DNA of 64,000 nucleotides from Verrucomicrobiales bacterium (GTDB lineage Bacteria; Verrucomicrobiota; Verrucomicrobiae; Limisphaerales; UBA1100): positions 62,001 through 126,000 of the forward strand of contig PBLV01000057.1 of NCBI GenBank assembly GCA_002721895.1. Reading direction: 5' to 3'. This document shows, piece after piece, positions 16,498 through 26,124 of this stretch (position 1 is its first letter; each line of letters starts with the position of its first letter). Below the pieces are notes generated by a model that was not told where the DNA came from, made no database searches, and was given only the letters and a program-made list of their open reading frames with translations. The position numbers were made by a program, and so were the translations under genes.

Positions 16498-19400
16498 GTG
16501 GGAAAGAAAGCCAAACGCAACCAGCCAAAGACTCAGGACAAGGATCCGCCACCCTCGGTGGAGCCAACGCCTCCACACCCCAGCACCCCGGCGCGCCCCA
16601 AGGCACCGCCCATGGCTGACAATACGGGGCGGATGGCAACGGTCCTCCTGATTCTTGCGGCTTGGTTGTTCGCCTCATTTCTCCGCCTTCATTGGGTGCA
16701 GGAAGCCCATCTTCCCGGCAAGGCCAACACCTACCAAATTAACGGTGAGCTGTTGCCCACCACCCATGACAGTTACCTGTTCGGATCCATTATCCAGAAG
16801 GGCCACTTGGGCATGCACTCGGGCAACCCGGAGGTGCCCGCCCCCCATGAACATGGACCCATCACTTGGCTTCCCGTGATCTTGTTAAACTGGTTCAACG
16901 GCCCCGCATTTCATGACTTGACCGAGGCCGCCGATGAATTTGGCCAAGCCTCCCAACATTTAAGTTCATCCATTGCCGCGGAGGACGACAATTCTACCAA
17001 GGGAAAACTTCTGGCCAACAGCCTGAAAGATGCACAAGCCATGCGAGCCATGTTGCTGGGAATCCATCCCACGCCGCATCACTTGAAAGAAAACTCGCGC
17101 AGCGCCGCCGAAGCAGCACGGAAGACTGCCCAGACGCTGCATTCAGCAGGGTACAAGAACAAAGCTGTCCATGCCGCCCTGGCATCTGCCCAAGATCACG
17201 CCCTCTCCGCCATCCGCAGGCCCATGATCTCGGTTGAAAGTATCATGGCTTATATGCCCGCATTTGCGGCCAGTCTTCTGGCTGTGCCTCTCGTCTTAAT
17301 TGGCCGGTTGCTGGGGTCTGCCTGGTGGGGATTTCTGGCCGCCCTGACAGGATCTGTCGCCTACAGTTATTATAACAGATCCATGTCGGGATATTTTGAT
17401 ACCGACATGTTTTCTGTCACGGTTCCCGCGGTGGCCCTGTATTTCCTGCTCCGGTCACTCTGCAACAAGGAGGATTGGTCTGCTGGAGCAGGCGCGGTGG
17501 CCCTGTTCCTGATGCCCTTTTTTTACACCAGCAGCATGTCCATCGCCCTGGCCATGGCGGTGGCTTACATCGGCTATCAATTGGTGTTTCATTGGCGCGA
17601 GGCCCGGGCTTGGGAGGGAATTGTCCCCGTCGCCGTGGCCATGTTTTTCTTGGGGGGCAGCCAAGGCCATGTCATCGCCGTGAACCCCGCGGCGTGGGTA
17701 TTAAAAATTGCCGCCATTTTTTGCGCCTCACTGGCACCCCGCTGGATGCCTTGGCTACGGGTGGAAAGTGAGTGGCCGGGATGGCCCTTGCGCGCTGGCG
17801 TGGCGGCGATGCTGGTGGGTGTGGTTTTGTTTTCCTCCCCGTTTGAACAGGTGCGCCAAAAAGTTTTCCAATACTTGCCCACGGAAACCGCGGCGGCCAA
17901 TCCAAGTGGAGCCCAGCTCCAGTACAAGAACGTCATCTCGACAGTACAGGAAGCTCGAGGGGTCAACAAAACCATCTGGGCGGTACGGATTAGCGGGACC
18001 GTGGCGGGGTTTGGCCTGACGGTGCTTGGGTTTGCCCTGCTCATTGCGCGGCATCCGCAAATGTTAATTTCCCTGCCCTTGGTTGGGATTGGACTGTTCT
18101 CATTGATGGGCGGACTGCGCTTCACCATTCATGCAGTGGGCATTGCTGCGCTGGCGGCGACTTGGGTATTTTTTGCCCGCGAAGGCTGTCGCTTGGGTCG
18201 AACCATTGTGTGCTCGGGTATGGGTGGCTTGGCGGGAGCGGCAATTTGGTTGTGGGTGGCATGGCTTTCGGGCCAGCGGGACGGTGCGCTGGATGTGCTG
18301 TTTCTGCCTTCGGGTTTGCTGGCGGGACTGGGCGCGGCAATGGCCGGATTGAAAGGCCAGGGCGATGCCCCCACGCGCGGTCAACGCGCATGGATTGCCA
18401 TCATTGGCGCCGGCACAGGAGTCATCACGGCCAAGACATTTGCAGCATCCCTGCAGATGGGGCCATTGATGTCATCATTGGGCGTGTTGAGCTTGGCACC
18501 GGTTTTGATCGCCGGAGCCATTCCGATCGTGCTCTCGGCGGGCGTCTTGTCACGCATGGGGAATGCAGGCGCTTGGCTCCAACAGCATGCATTCGGCACC
18601 CATGCACGGGTTTTGGCCGCCTGTCTGGGCATGGCCGCCTTGGCCGGGCTGGCCTTGGGACATTTGACTCACGTTCCAGCGGACAGCCTGTACGCGCGTA
18701 TGATTCAACAACGCCAGAACCCCCACATCCTCGAATCCAATCCCAACTTCAGGCCCGTCACCCTCTATCAATCCAACGCCTTTTCAGAATTGGAGAAATC
18801 CTTTGTCGTCCTACGACCAAAATGGCGGCAGTCATCTATAGACCTGAAAACCCATGAAGCGGACTTGGGTGCCCTGCACCAAAGCATCCTGCGCAACCCC
18901 CCACCGCCGACGGGCCAGGTTTACTTTGCGGAATTCGTCAGCTTCCTCAGGGAATCCCGAGCCAACGCCAGTTTTAAAACCCTGTTGACCTCCCATGGCG
19001 GAGAATCCATTGAGGCCAGCCTGACCGCGGCATCGAGCCAGCCACCGGGTGTAGCCGGAATTGTCCTTGGGGCCCTAATAGGGATTGCCGGGGCATGGGC
19101 AGCCCGCGGGGGTTCCCGGCTATTTGCGGCAGGGGCAGCGCTGGGGTTCACCCTGTTGGGATTGGCCATTCTACTCGCGATGAAGAGCGGATACCTGTCC
19201 ATCCAGATGGCGGGCATCTTCGCTGGCTCAGGCTTGGGAGTAGTCTTGATTGCGCCTGTCCTGGCTTCTGTCATCGCCTTGGGGTTGCCGTGGCCAGAGG
19301 AGGGGCTGGGCGGAATCGGCAGAACAATGCTGGCATTGATGACCGCAACCGGCTTGGGCTGGCTGTGGCTGGGGACAGCGGTGGGCCATCCCTTGCTCCA

Positions 19401-22400
19401 GCTGCTTGTGCCCCTGGGGCTGTTGGCGGGATGGTGGATGGCGCACGAATCTTCGCCTGATCAAAGGCTTCATGCGGCCGTCTTCGCGGGCTTGTCGATT
19501 TTGGGCATGGTGGGTGTCGCCCAATTAACAGCATCACAAATTCTCTCGGCACCCCTGCGTGAAATCTCAGGCTCCATTGAGGTTTGGGTGTGGGCGTTGC
19601 TCGGCGCAACGAGTGCGGGACTCACCACCCACGCCCTGCACGGCGGCTTTTCACTGCGGCTCAAGTTTGCCCACCTGAGCATCCTAAGCGTATTGGCGGC
19701 GACGGTGATGGTGCTTGTGCTGGTTACTGCTCACCGGGCGGCGGCCAGCTTGCTTCCCTCCTCCCCCGGCACAATGGCCTTGCTGGAAAATCTGGGACTC
19801 TGGGCCATGGGGGCAACCTTGGGCGTGGTAATTTGGTGTTTCGCAAAAAATGATCTCGATTATAGGCCCTTGTTCCTTGCCGGCGGTATCACGGTGCTTG
19901 GCGGCGCGGCATTTGTCATTGGAGTGGGCGGACTCGATGGATGGGCGTTTATCCCGAGGGCATTATGGCTGCTCATCGCGGGCCTGACGGCGGCTCTGAT
20001 GCCGTTGGCCCTTTCTGGCGAGAACATTTTCAAAAAAATGACAGCGGGTTTGGCCATGGCGATTGGCGCGGGGGTTATGTGGGCGTTGATGTCCAAGGCG
20101 GCGCCCCAGACATTACCCCTCTCCCCCGTCTGTTTGCTGGCGGGAGGAGCCGTCGCTTTCGCCGGCAAAGCAGTGCGTGGCTGGATATCCTTGGTACTGG
20201 CGGCCACGGCAGCAATCCTGGCTATGTTAGCGGGATTGTTTTCCTTTGCCCCAACAATGGAATTGCTGAGGGATGATAACGGACTCATCCCTCTTTCCCG
20301 TTACGCGGATTTGCTGTTGGGACTGGCCGCCACTATGGTGCCGGCGGCTTTAAATACAAACCGCACGCGTGACATTGCCGCTGGTCTCGTGGCCGCCGGT
20401 GCAGGGGGCTTTGTTTGGGCCTGGGCGGCGGCCGTTTTGGGTGGACCGGCAGCGGGCCTGCTGCTGCCGCTTGGGGTCGGCGTTGGCTTTGCCATGGCGC
20501 GTCATGCGCCCGACTCCAAAAACGCATTGCGGCAGGCAGGGGCGGCGGCGGCGCTTGTGGGGCTGGTATGCGTGGGAGGCCTGCTGGTCATTTCCGGTGA
20601 AAATTTTGCGGAGGCAGACTGGTTATGGCCGGGCTTGGCCATTTTGGCCGCGCCCTTAATGGTCTTGGCCATCCAAAACGAGGAGATGCCGGGACAAACG
20701 GTGGTGGCCAGCTTGGCGGCGGCATTGGTGGCCGGCTTGGCTTGGGGTTGGCTGGGGCGCGAGATGAATGTCATGGGCCGGCCCGACGCCGAGCCCCTGA
20801 CCTTGGGTCCCATGGTGGTGGGCGCACTGACGGGCATGGCGGTGGCATGGCGGGGACAGCGCGGCTGGCTGCCACCCCTAGCGGCGGCATTGGCGGCTCT
20901 GTTGGGTGTGGGCGCGGGGGTTCTGGTAATGGGCAGTTACGGGTTGCAGCCTCTGGATGAGTTGTCGCGGTCTTTTGCCATGCATGAACATTTTAATGTC
21001 GGCGCAATGACACTCGGGCTGGTGACTCTGTTGGGCATGGCCACAGCAGCGGGTATTGCCCTGTTGCGCGAAAGGGTGGGGACGTCATTGTTGGCGGCGG
21101 TGGGGGGGATCGGATTGTTGGCACCACACGTCCTGCATGCACGGGATCAGGCGCGCGCCATCGGGCCAGTGCTCGACCGCCCCAGTGTGGAACTCTTGGA
21201 GGTCATGGGCAAAGTAGCCAAGCCGGGGGATTTCATGATGACTTGGTGGGATTACGGAACCGCCGGCTGGTTCCATGGCAACTGCAATGTGATTGTTCAT
21301 CCCGGCAACCAGACGGATGATGTCTGGGTGGCTTCGCGAGTCCTTGGGGGCAGCAACCCACGCGAGGGGGCCAATCTTAGCCGCTTGGCCATCGAGAGCT
21401 ACGCACAACGTGGCCCCCTTGCGCTGAACCACATCTTCAAGGGCAATCTGGCCCCCGGAGACGACAAGAATAAGGACGGGCTAGACGACTGGAGCCGCCT
21501 GCCCTCGGTCGATGAACTCAGTCCCGAAGCCGTGCTGGCCAGCCTAACGCTGCCGCCATCTGTACCTGGCACCAATGCGCCGCCGAAATCCTATGATCCG
21601 CCGGAACCCACCCGGGACATCTTCCTTTACCTGCCCACAAAACTGCTGCCCATTTACCCGGTGATCATGCAGTTCAGTCGGCGCGACTTGATGTCGGCAC
21701 AACGGGAATTTGAGAATGCCCTTTTCCAAATGCAGTCCGGTTCCGGCAGAACGGTGACACCACAACAACAGGCGACCGCGAACCGGCTACTTTTGCACGC
21801 CGCTGAAAAGGGGCATGCCGAGGCGCAGGTCAGCCTAGCAAACCACGAGTTTGAAAAACACAAGAAGCAGCTTCCACCCATGTTCAAGGATCTGCCCGCA
21901 GCCGTGGAAAATGGGGATCCCGAGGCCCGGCAAAAGCTCGCCCACATGTTCGCCCAGCAGCAAAAAATGGGGCGCACGTTGCCGGCCGCGAACGCCCACC
22001 TTTGGGCCAGCCGCGCCACGGCCATGCTAACGCGTACTCATGACGGCAGCAGAAACCACTCACCGCCTAGCTCCAGTTTCAGCAATAACAATACGGACTC
22101 CGGCTTGGATCTGGCGCGCAACTTGCGGGACAAGATCGCCCTGTATCTTCCGGCCCAACAGGTGGCGAACAACCTGGAGAACGCCGCCATCTTCAAGCCG
22201 CGCGGGGCTCAGTTTGCCAACCCCCATTTCCAGCCCGTCTCCCTTCGTTATCTCCAGAACAAAAACCAGCCACCCCTAATGCGGTTTGGCGACCGATTTT
22301 TGGCCGATAGCAGTGACCTTCGAATATTTGAGGACATCACCCCATATAGCGATGGGACTGCGCGCATTCGTGGAGAGATTCATATCTCCCCACAACGCGT

Positions 22401-23178
22401 GGCCGCCGCCATGGAGACTATCCGCAATGCGGCTAGGGCCATGAGAGAAAGTAATCCCTCGAGTCACCTGCTGGCACCCATTGCCTCAGCCCTTCAGGCC
22501 ATCCATCCGCGTGCCGTTCGACAAGAGACGGTCGCCAAGCTCAGGAAAATCCTGGAGGATAAAAACGCCGCCGGACTCGAGGCCGAGGCGGTCACGGCTT
22601 TCAGTCTTCACATCCAAGCAGCGCGGGATCTCTGGACCCGCAAGCTCCCTTCAAGCCTTTGGCCGCGGCATCGGGACGGACCCCAGTTCTGGGCCGTGAC
22701 CACTCAGGACGGCCGAACAATTGTCGGCGAAATTGACAGCCTGTCCGCCAACGGAATCCAGATTCAGGACTACATCCGCGTGCGCGCCACCAGCGGGGAG
22801 CAAAAGGACAAGCTCATGTTTGTAAAACAGCCCATTCTCATTCAATGGAAACAGATTACCAAGTACTTTCGGCCCACCGGATTCCTCAACCGCATCGTCA
22901 CGACCAACACAAAGCAAGGCGTGCAAACCCTCCCCAGCGGAGCCGTCGTCAAGGGTATCACCGGAAAACCCCGGATCAACGTGGGCCCCGACCCCGTCCA
23001 TCAAGTTTCATCGCTTTGTCTGGTCATCTCGCCGGAGATCAAGACTGCCTGCGTCATGGATCTGACCGCCTACAACACCAACCTCGTCCAGCTTCTCCTC
23101 GTGGGCCAGCACGACGAAAGCCTCTACGAACTCATCCATCGCAACGAACACGGTCGCCTCTATCGCATTCGACGCTGA
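16498..23178 (+). CDS. Giant STT3-like (GT66) oligosaccharyltransferase-type membrane protein
   Basis: 2226 residues from a GTG start; a stop codon lies three codons upstream, so no longer N-terminus is possible. Family marks are a first membrane helix at about 47-64, an acidic motif THDSYLF at 89-95, the second motif GYFDTDMF at 298-305 and the catalytic-family signature WWDYG at 1583-1587. STT3/PglB/AglB proteins transfer lipid-linked glycans to asparagine and are usually 700-1000 residues, with WWDYG near residue 460-530. Here more than 1000 residues of Ala/Gly/Leu-rich membrane helices lie between the DxD and WWDYG motifs. After WWDYG there is a soluble region with Sel1-like repeats (HAAEKGHAEAQVSLA, about 1760-1850) and an uncharacterised C-terminus. 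The Pro-rich, basic first 45 residues are cytoplasmic. Substrate and activity are inferred only. Confidence 0.85.
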   Translation: MGKKAKRNQPKTQDKDPPPSVEPTPPHPSTPARPKAPPMADNTGRMATVLLILAAWLFASFLRLHWVQEAHLPGKANTYQINGELLPTTHDSYLFGSIIQKGHLGMHSGNPEVPAPHEHGPITWLPVILLNWFNGPAFHDLTEAADEFGQASQHLSSSIAAEDDNSTKGKLLANSLKDAQAMRAMLLGIHPTPHHLKENSRSAAEAARKTAQTLHSAGYKNKAVHAALASAQDHALSAIRRPMISVESIMAYMPAFAASLLAVPLVLIGRLLGSAWWGFLAALTGSVAYSYYNRSMSGYFDTDMFSVTVPAVALYFLLRSLCNKEDWSAGAGAVALFLMPFFYTSSMSIALAMAVAYIGYQLVFHWREARAWEGIVPVAVAMFFLGGSQGHVIAVNPAAWVLKIAAIFCASLAPRWMPWLRVESEWPGWPLRAGVAAMLVGVVLFSSPFEQVRQKVFQYLPTETAAANPSGAQLQYKNVISTVQEARGVNKTIWAVRISGTVAGFGLTVLGFALLIARHPQMLISLPLVGIGLFSLMGGLRFTIHAVGIAALAATWVFFAREGCRLGRTIVCSGMGGLAGAAIWLWVAWLSGQRDGALDVLFLPSGLLAGLGAAMAGLKGQGDAPTRGQRAWIAIIGAGTGVITAKTFAASLQMGPLMSSLGVLSLAPVLIAGAIPIVLSAGVLSRMGNAGAWLQQHAFGTHARVLAACLGMAALAGLALGHLTHVPADSLYARMIQQRQNPHILESNPNFRPVTLYQSNAFSELEKSFVVLRPKWRQSSIDLKTHEADLGALHQSILRNPPPPTGQVYFAEFVSFLRESRANASFKTLLTSHGGESIEASLTAASSQPPGVAGIVLGALIGIAGAWAARGGSRLFAAGAALGFTLLGLAILLAMKSGYLSIQMAGIFAGSGLGVVLIAPVLASVIALGLPWPEEGLGGIGRTMLALMTATGLGWLWLGTAVGHPLLQLLVPLGLLAGWWMAHESSPDQRLHAAVFAGLSILGMVGVAQLTASQILSAPLREISGSIEVWVWALLGATSAGLTTHALHGGFSLRLKFAHLSILSVLAATVMVLVLVTAHRAAASLLPSSPGTMALLENLGLWAMGATLGVVIWCFAKNDLDYRPLFLAGGITVLGGAAFVIGVGGLDGWAFIPRALWLLIAGLTAALMPLALSGENIFKKMTAGLAMAIGAGVMWALMSKAAPQTLPLSPVCLLAGGAVAFAGKAVRGWISLVLAATAAILAMLAGLFSFAPTMELLRDDNGLIPLSRYADLLLGLAATMVPAALNTNRTRDIAAGLVAAGAGGFVWAWAAAVLGGPAAGLLLPLGVGVGFAMARHAPDSKNALRQAGAAAALVGLVCVGGLLVISGENFAEADWLWPGLAILAAPLMVLAIQNEEMPGQTVVASLAAALVAGLAWGWLGREMNVMGRPDAEPLTLGPMVVGALTGMAVAWRGQRGWLPPLAAALAALLGVGAGVLVMGSYGLQPLDELSRSFAMHEHFNVGAMTLGLVTLLGMATAAGIALLRERVGTSLLAAVGGIGLLAPHVLHARDQARAIGPVLDRPSVELLEVMGKVAKPGDFMMTWWDYGTAGWFHGNCNVIVHPGNQTDDVWVASRVLGGSNPREGANLSRLAIESYAQRGPLALNHIFKGNLAPGDDKNKDGLDDWSRLPSVDELSPEAVLASLTLPPSVPGTNAPPKSYDPPEPTRDIFLYLPTKLLPIYPVIMQFSRRDLMSAQREFENALFQMQSGSGRTVTPQQQATANRLLLHAAEKGHAEAQVSLANHEFEKHKKQLPPMFKDLPAAVENGDPEARQKLAHMFAQQQKMGRTLPAANAHLWASRATAMLTRTHDGSRNHSPPSSSFSNNNTDSGLDLARNLRDKIALYLPAQQVANNLENAAIFKPRGAQFANPHFQPVSLRYLQNKNQPPLMRFGDRFLADSSDLRIFEDITPYSDGTARIRGEIHISPQRVAAAMETIRNAARAMRESNPSSHLLAPIASALQAIHPRAVRQETVAKLRKILEDKNAAGLEAEAVTAFSLHIQAARDLWTRKLPSSLWPRHRDGPQFWAVTTQDGRTIVGEIDSLSANGIQIQDYIRVRATSGEQKDKLMFVKQPILIQWKQITKYFRPTGFLNRIVTTNTKQGVQTLPSGAVVKGITGKPRINVGPDPVHQVSSLCLVISPEIKTACVMDLTAYNTNLVQLLLVGQHDESLYELIHRNEHGRLYRIRR

Positions 23179-23212
23179 CCTCCATCCCGCCGGCTCAGCG
23201 CCGTCAGGACTT

Positions 23213-24040
23213 CTAATCAACTGCCAAACGAGCCCAGCCTCCCGTGTGATAAAGGGCCAAAAATTCCATCAACCAAGCCACCGTGATATGCAACACCATG
23301 CCCGCGTAGATGGATCGGGTTTTCAACGCCACCATACCCAGCGCCAACCCCGCAATCACCGCGCCCGTGGTTTCAAGGTAAGGTTTCTGGAAATGAATCA
23401 TCATATAGGGAACCATCATCACGGGAACCACCCAGGCACCCAGCACCCGCACAGGCCCGAAAACCATGAACCCTCGAAAGAAAAACTCGAGGCCCACAAA
23501 CTGGGCCGCGTACACGATCTCCCACACCACCAAGGTCTTCCATTGCATCGCGGCATCACGGGCCATGGGATAGGTGGAAAGGAAATGAGGCGTCCCTGAG
23601 ACCACCACCACCAAGGGAATCACCACCACGGCAAACAGTGCATAAATCGGGAGATGCTTGCTGATCCCCACTGTCGAGAGCCCCATCTCCCGGACAGACC
23701 GGCACATGACAAAACGCAAATATAACACGGGCGGCACGATGTAGCTCAACACCTGCACGAAGGCCCACCAAATACGCTCAGTGCCGGGAGGTTGATCTTG
23801 CGTCCAGCCAAGCGGCAGCCAGCCATAACTGTCATCGGCAACGTACCGGTTCATGGCCAGCACCAGCCCCACAACCAAATACAACCCCAGCACCTGAAAG
23901 ATGGCTGCGGAGCCCGGCTTGGGATCTGGCGGATATTCCTCCAAGAGACTCAGCCACGCATCTGAAGTCAGTGATTTGATCCGTCGCAACAACAAGGAGC
24001 CATTATCACGGTGAAACCGTGTTGTAACGATCAATTGCAC
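23213..24040 (-). CDS. CPBP-family intramembrane protease-like protein
   Basis: 275 residues with several membrane helices (for example FQVLGLYLVVGLVLAM, VLSYIVPPVLYLRF, PIYALFAVVVIPLVVVV). The CPBP/Abi motif 1 appears as GLEFFFRGFMVF at about residue 200. In most members this motif is EExxxR; here the first glutamate is replaced by Leu, leaving LExxxR. A His occurs in PYMMIHF, in the place of the motif-2 histidine. CPBP proteins are glutamic-type intramembrane peptidases or catalytically changed relatives, used in prenyl-protein processing and peptide maturation. The gene is convergent with the STT3-like gene. Function here is unknown. Confidence 0.75.
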   Translation of the reverse strand: MQLIVTTRFHRDNGSLLLRRIKSLTSDAWLSLLEEYPPDPKPGSAAIFQVLGLYLVVGLVLAMNRYVADDSYGWLPLGWTQDQPPGTERIWWAFVQVLSYIVPPVLYLRFVMCRSVREMGLSTVGISKHLPIYALFAVVVIPLVVVVSGTPHFLSTYPMARDAAMQWKTLVVWEIVYAAQFVGLEFFFRGFMVFGPVRVLGAWVVPVMMVPYMMIHFQKPYLETTGAVIAGLALGMVALKTRSIYAGMVLHITVAWLMEFLALYHTGGWARLAVD

Positions 24041-24165
24041 TTAACTTCAACGTCCTCCATCGATGGCCCAGTCATTGGCACTCGACAAATCATTCCCCCA
24101 TCCCCACTATTCCCGCGCTTGCCAGTCATGTCGTGATTTGGTTTCAACATGGCGAAAGCACGGAA

Positions 24166-24241
24166 GGGGTCATAGCTCAGTTGGTAGAGCGTCGCGTTCG
24201 CAATGCGAAGGTCTGGAGTTCGATCCTCCATGGCTCCACCA
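24166..24241 (+). tRNA. tRNA-Ala (CGC)
   Basis: A full cloverleaf can be drawn: acceptor GGGGTCA/TGGCTCC, D-arm GCTC..GAGC, anticodon stem TCGCG/TGCGA around loop TTCGCAA, and a T-arm with GTTCGATCC. The anticodon CGC reads GCG (Ala). CCA is encoded at 24239-24241. Confidence 0.95.
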
Positions 24242-24265
24242 GTATTTTGGGTGTGTACGCACCCA

Positions 24266-24303
24266 GCCCTGCTGTAACGTGCGTTACAGGCAGGGCTTTT
24301 TTT
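24266..24303 (+). terminator. Intrinsic terminator after tRNA-Ala
   Basis: A long inverted repeat (GCCCTGCTGTAAC with GTTACAGGCAGGGC) around GTGC is followed by seven T. It lies 24 bases after the tRNA. Confidence 0.88.
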
Positions 24304-24403
24304 GTGGGGATTTAGGGCGTAGGTAAAACGCGCGTTTGATTACGCTGCTAATGCGCGTGAACTTGCTCCTTGACATTAAGGTCGCTCTTGTAGACATCCA
24401 CCC

Positions 24404-24988
24404 ATGCGCACCACTATCCTTGCCCTTGGTCTCATCCTCACAGCGCCCTTTGTTTTCGCCGATGACAAAAAATCGGGGAACAACCTTAAAGTTAAGATAA
24501 ATCATGATTTAGGGGTCGTTTCGGATCGATTTGGGCGTAAAGCAAAGAAAACTCTGCAGTTCGTTTATGATACCAGAGAAGTGCTCATTATTACAAATAG
24601 ACCAGAGACTGAAACAGGGGTAGCGATCAAACGGTCAGAAGTAAAAAAATTTCAAGAGCTTTTAAACAAAATGATAAAATTCGCTTCTGCTATTCATGAA
24701 AACAAGATAACTGGAGTTAAAAAAGTTTTTGAGGACAAATCATTATACACCTCTCTTACTGATGATCCTCCGATGATTGATATGTCTGAGACTGGCGACC
24801 CGTCTGATAAAACTCAAATTAGGGTGCGGCTGAGTTTTAATACTCCAGCGCCTGGTGGGGGGTTGTATGTGGGAGACAGTCGACTTAGTTGGAACTATGC
24901 AGAACTGGAAGTACTGGGTAAGATTTTTGATGAAAAACAAAAAGAGGTTTTCAAGAAGTACGATATCCTTAAGGCGTTGAACGACTAA
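24404..24988 (+). CDS. Hypothetical exported protein, AT-rich gene
   Basis: 194 residues with a clean signal peptide (MRTTILALGLILTAPFVFA, cleaved before DDKK) and a hydrophilic mature part of mixed alpha/beta character. I do not recognise a family. The central region (KVKINHDLGVVSDRFG, FVYDTREVLIITNRPETE) and the ending VFKKYDILKALND show no metal or catalytic motifs that I can name. The coding sequence is noticeably richer in A and T than the genes around it, which suggests recent acquisition or low expression. A TTGACA at 24370 and TAGACA at 24391 resemble promoter boxes with a short 15-base spacer. Confidence 0.75.
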   Translation: MRTTILALGLILTAPFVFADDKKSGNNLKVKINHDLGVVSDRFGRKAKKTLQFVYDTREVLIITNRPETETGVAIKRSEVKKFQELLNKMIKFASAIHENKITGVKKVFEDKSLYTSLTDDPPMIDMSETGDPSDKTQIRVRLSFNTPAPGGGLYVGDSRLSWNYAELEVLGKIFDEKQKEVFKKYDILKALND

Positions 24989-25074
24989 TTGCCGTAGCAC
25001 CGTAGTACACAGTACCTCTAACGCTCATGCTGCCCCACCATTGACGCCAGCCTAGGCGTGGGTAGGTCGGTGGC

Positions 25075-25140
25075 GTGAAACAGCTTCTCTTGATATGTGC
25101 GGTGGTGATGGGCCGATCCGTCTTGGCGGCGGACGACTAA
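25075..25140 (+). pseudogene. Signal-peptide-only micro-ORF, possible gene remnant
   Basis: A 21-codon frame from a GTG encodes KQLLLICAVVMGRSVLAADD and stops immediately after what looks like a signal-peptidase cleavage site (LAA). It lies between the exported hypothetical gene and the WD40 gene. It may be the stub of a truncated secreted protein or a chance reading frame. No strong ribosome-binding site is visible. Confidence 0.25.
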
Positions 25141-25158
25141 ATCCACTTGCCCCGTGTA

Positions 25159-26124
25159 ATGCCGTTTGAAATCCTCAAACCCGTGCGTGAAACTGCCATC
25201 ATTGCCGGGATGAGCTTGCTACTTCAGCTGCCCCTAAATGCCATCACCGATCCTCCCATCACCGTCAAAGGCCCGGTGAAGTGGGTGCAGTGCGTGGCCT
25301 TTTCGCCGGATGGGGAACGGGTGGTGGCGGGGAATGATGAGGGCCGGTTGTGGGTGGTGGAGGCGTTGACCGGCAAGTCGGTGTTGGAATGCAAAGGCAT
25401 GGTGTCGGCGCCGACGGCGGTGGCTTGGAGCCGGGATGGACGGAGCTTTGCCGTGGGCGGCTGGAGCGGCGTGGTGACGGTGCGCGAGGCCCGGACCGGC
25501 AAAGTGCGCGTGCGCTGGCGCGGGCATAAGGAAAATATCACGTCGATTGTGTTCAGTGCGGACGGTCAATACATCGCCACCGGCAGCGGCGATGACACGG
25601 CCAAGGTGTGGAGCGTGAAAGGCGGCGAACCGTTGCTGACCATGGAGCAGGGCGACGAATACGATGTGACCGGCGTGGCGTTTTCGCCGGATGGCCATCA
25701 ACTGCTGACCGGTGATGGCGAGAACCGCGTGAAGCTGTGGGACACCCGCACCGGCGAGGAAATGCGCGTGCTCGGCACGCACACCGAGGCGGTGAGTGCG
25801 GTGGGTTGGAGCGCGGATGGCCGTTGGCTGGTGTCCGGCGCATGGGATAATCTGTTGAAACTCTGGAACCTTAAAACCGATCAAGCGCGCGTGCTGCGCG
25901 GGCACACCGATGACATTACGGCACTGGCCATCAGTGCCCGGGGCGGGCGGTTGGTTTCCGCCAGTGACGATCGCACGGTGCGCGTGTGGAACCTGCGCAC
26001 GGGTAAGTTGTTGCAGACCTTCAAGGGCCACACCGCCAGCGTCATCAGCGTGGCGATCAGCCCCGACGGCCGCCGGGCGGTTTCGGGGAGCAAAGGGGAA
26101 CTGAAGTTTTGGGATTTGAAATGA
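25159..26124 (+). CDS. Seven-repeat WD40 beta-propeller protein, exported
   Basis: 321 residues from the ATG at 25159. The first 33 residues contain a hydrophobic stretch (IIAGMSLLLQLPLNAI) consistent with a signal peptide, so an ATG at 25210 is an alternative start. Seven WD40 repeats then fill the protein, each with the pattern xVAFSPDG...TGS.D..xKLWD; clear examples are VTGVAFSPDGHQLLTGDG, ALAISARGGRLVSASDD and SVAISPDGRRAVSGSKG. Seven blades make a closed propeller and a protein-interaction platform. Its stop overlaps the start of the next gene as ATGA. WD40 proteins next to DUF1587/1592 cytochrome-type proteins are common in Planctomycetota and Verrucomicrobiota; the partner is probably the downstream product. 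Confidence 0.9.
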   Translation: MPFEILKPVRETAIIAGMSLLLQLPLNAITDPPITVKGPVKWVQCVAFSPDGERVVAGNDEGRLWVVEALTGKSVLECKGMVSAPTAVAWSRDGRSFAVGGWSGVVTVREARTGKVRVRWRGHKENITSIVFSADGQYIATGSGDDTAKVWSVKGGEPLLTMEQGDEYDVTGVAFSPDGHQLLTGDGENRVKLWDTRTGEEMRVLGTHTEAVSAVGWSADGRWLVSGAWDNLLKLWNLKTDQARVLRGHTDDITALAISARGGRLVSASDDRTVRVWNLRTGKLLQTFKGHTASVISVAISPDGRRAVSGSKGELKFWDLK

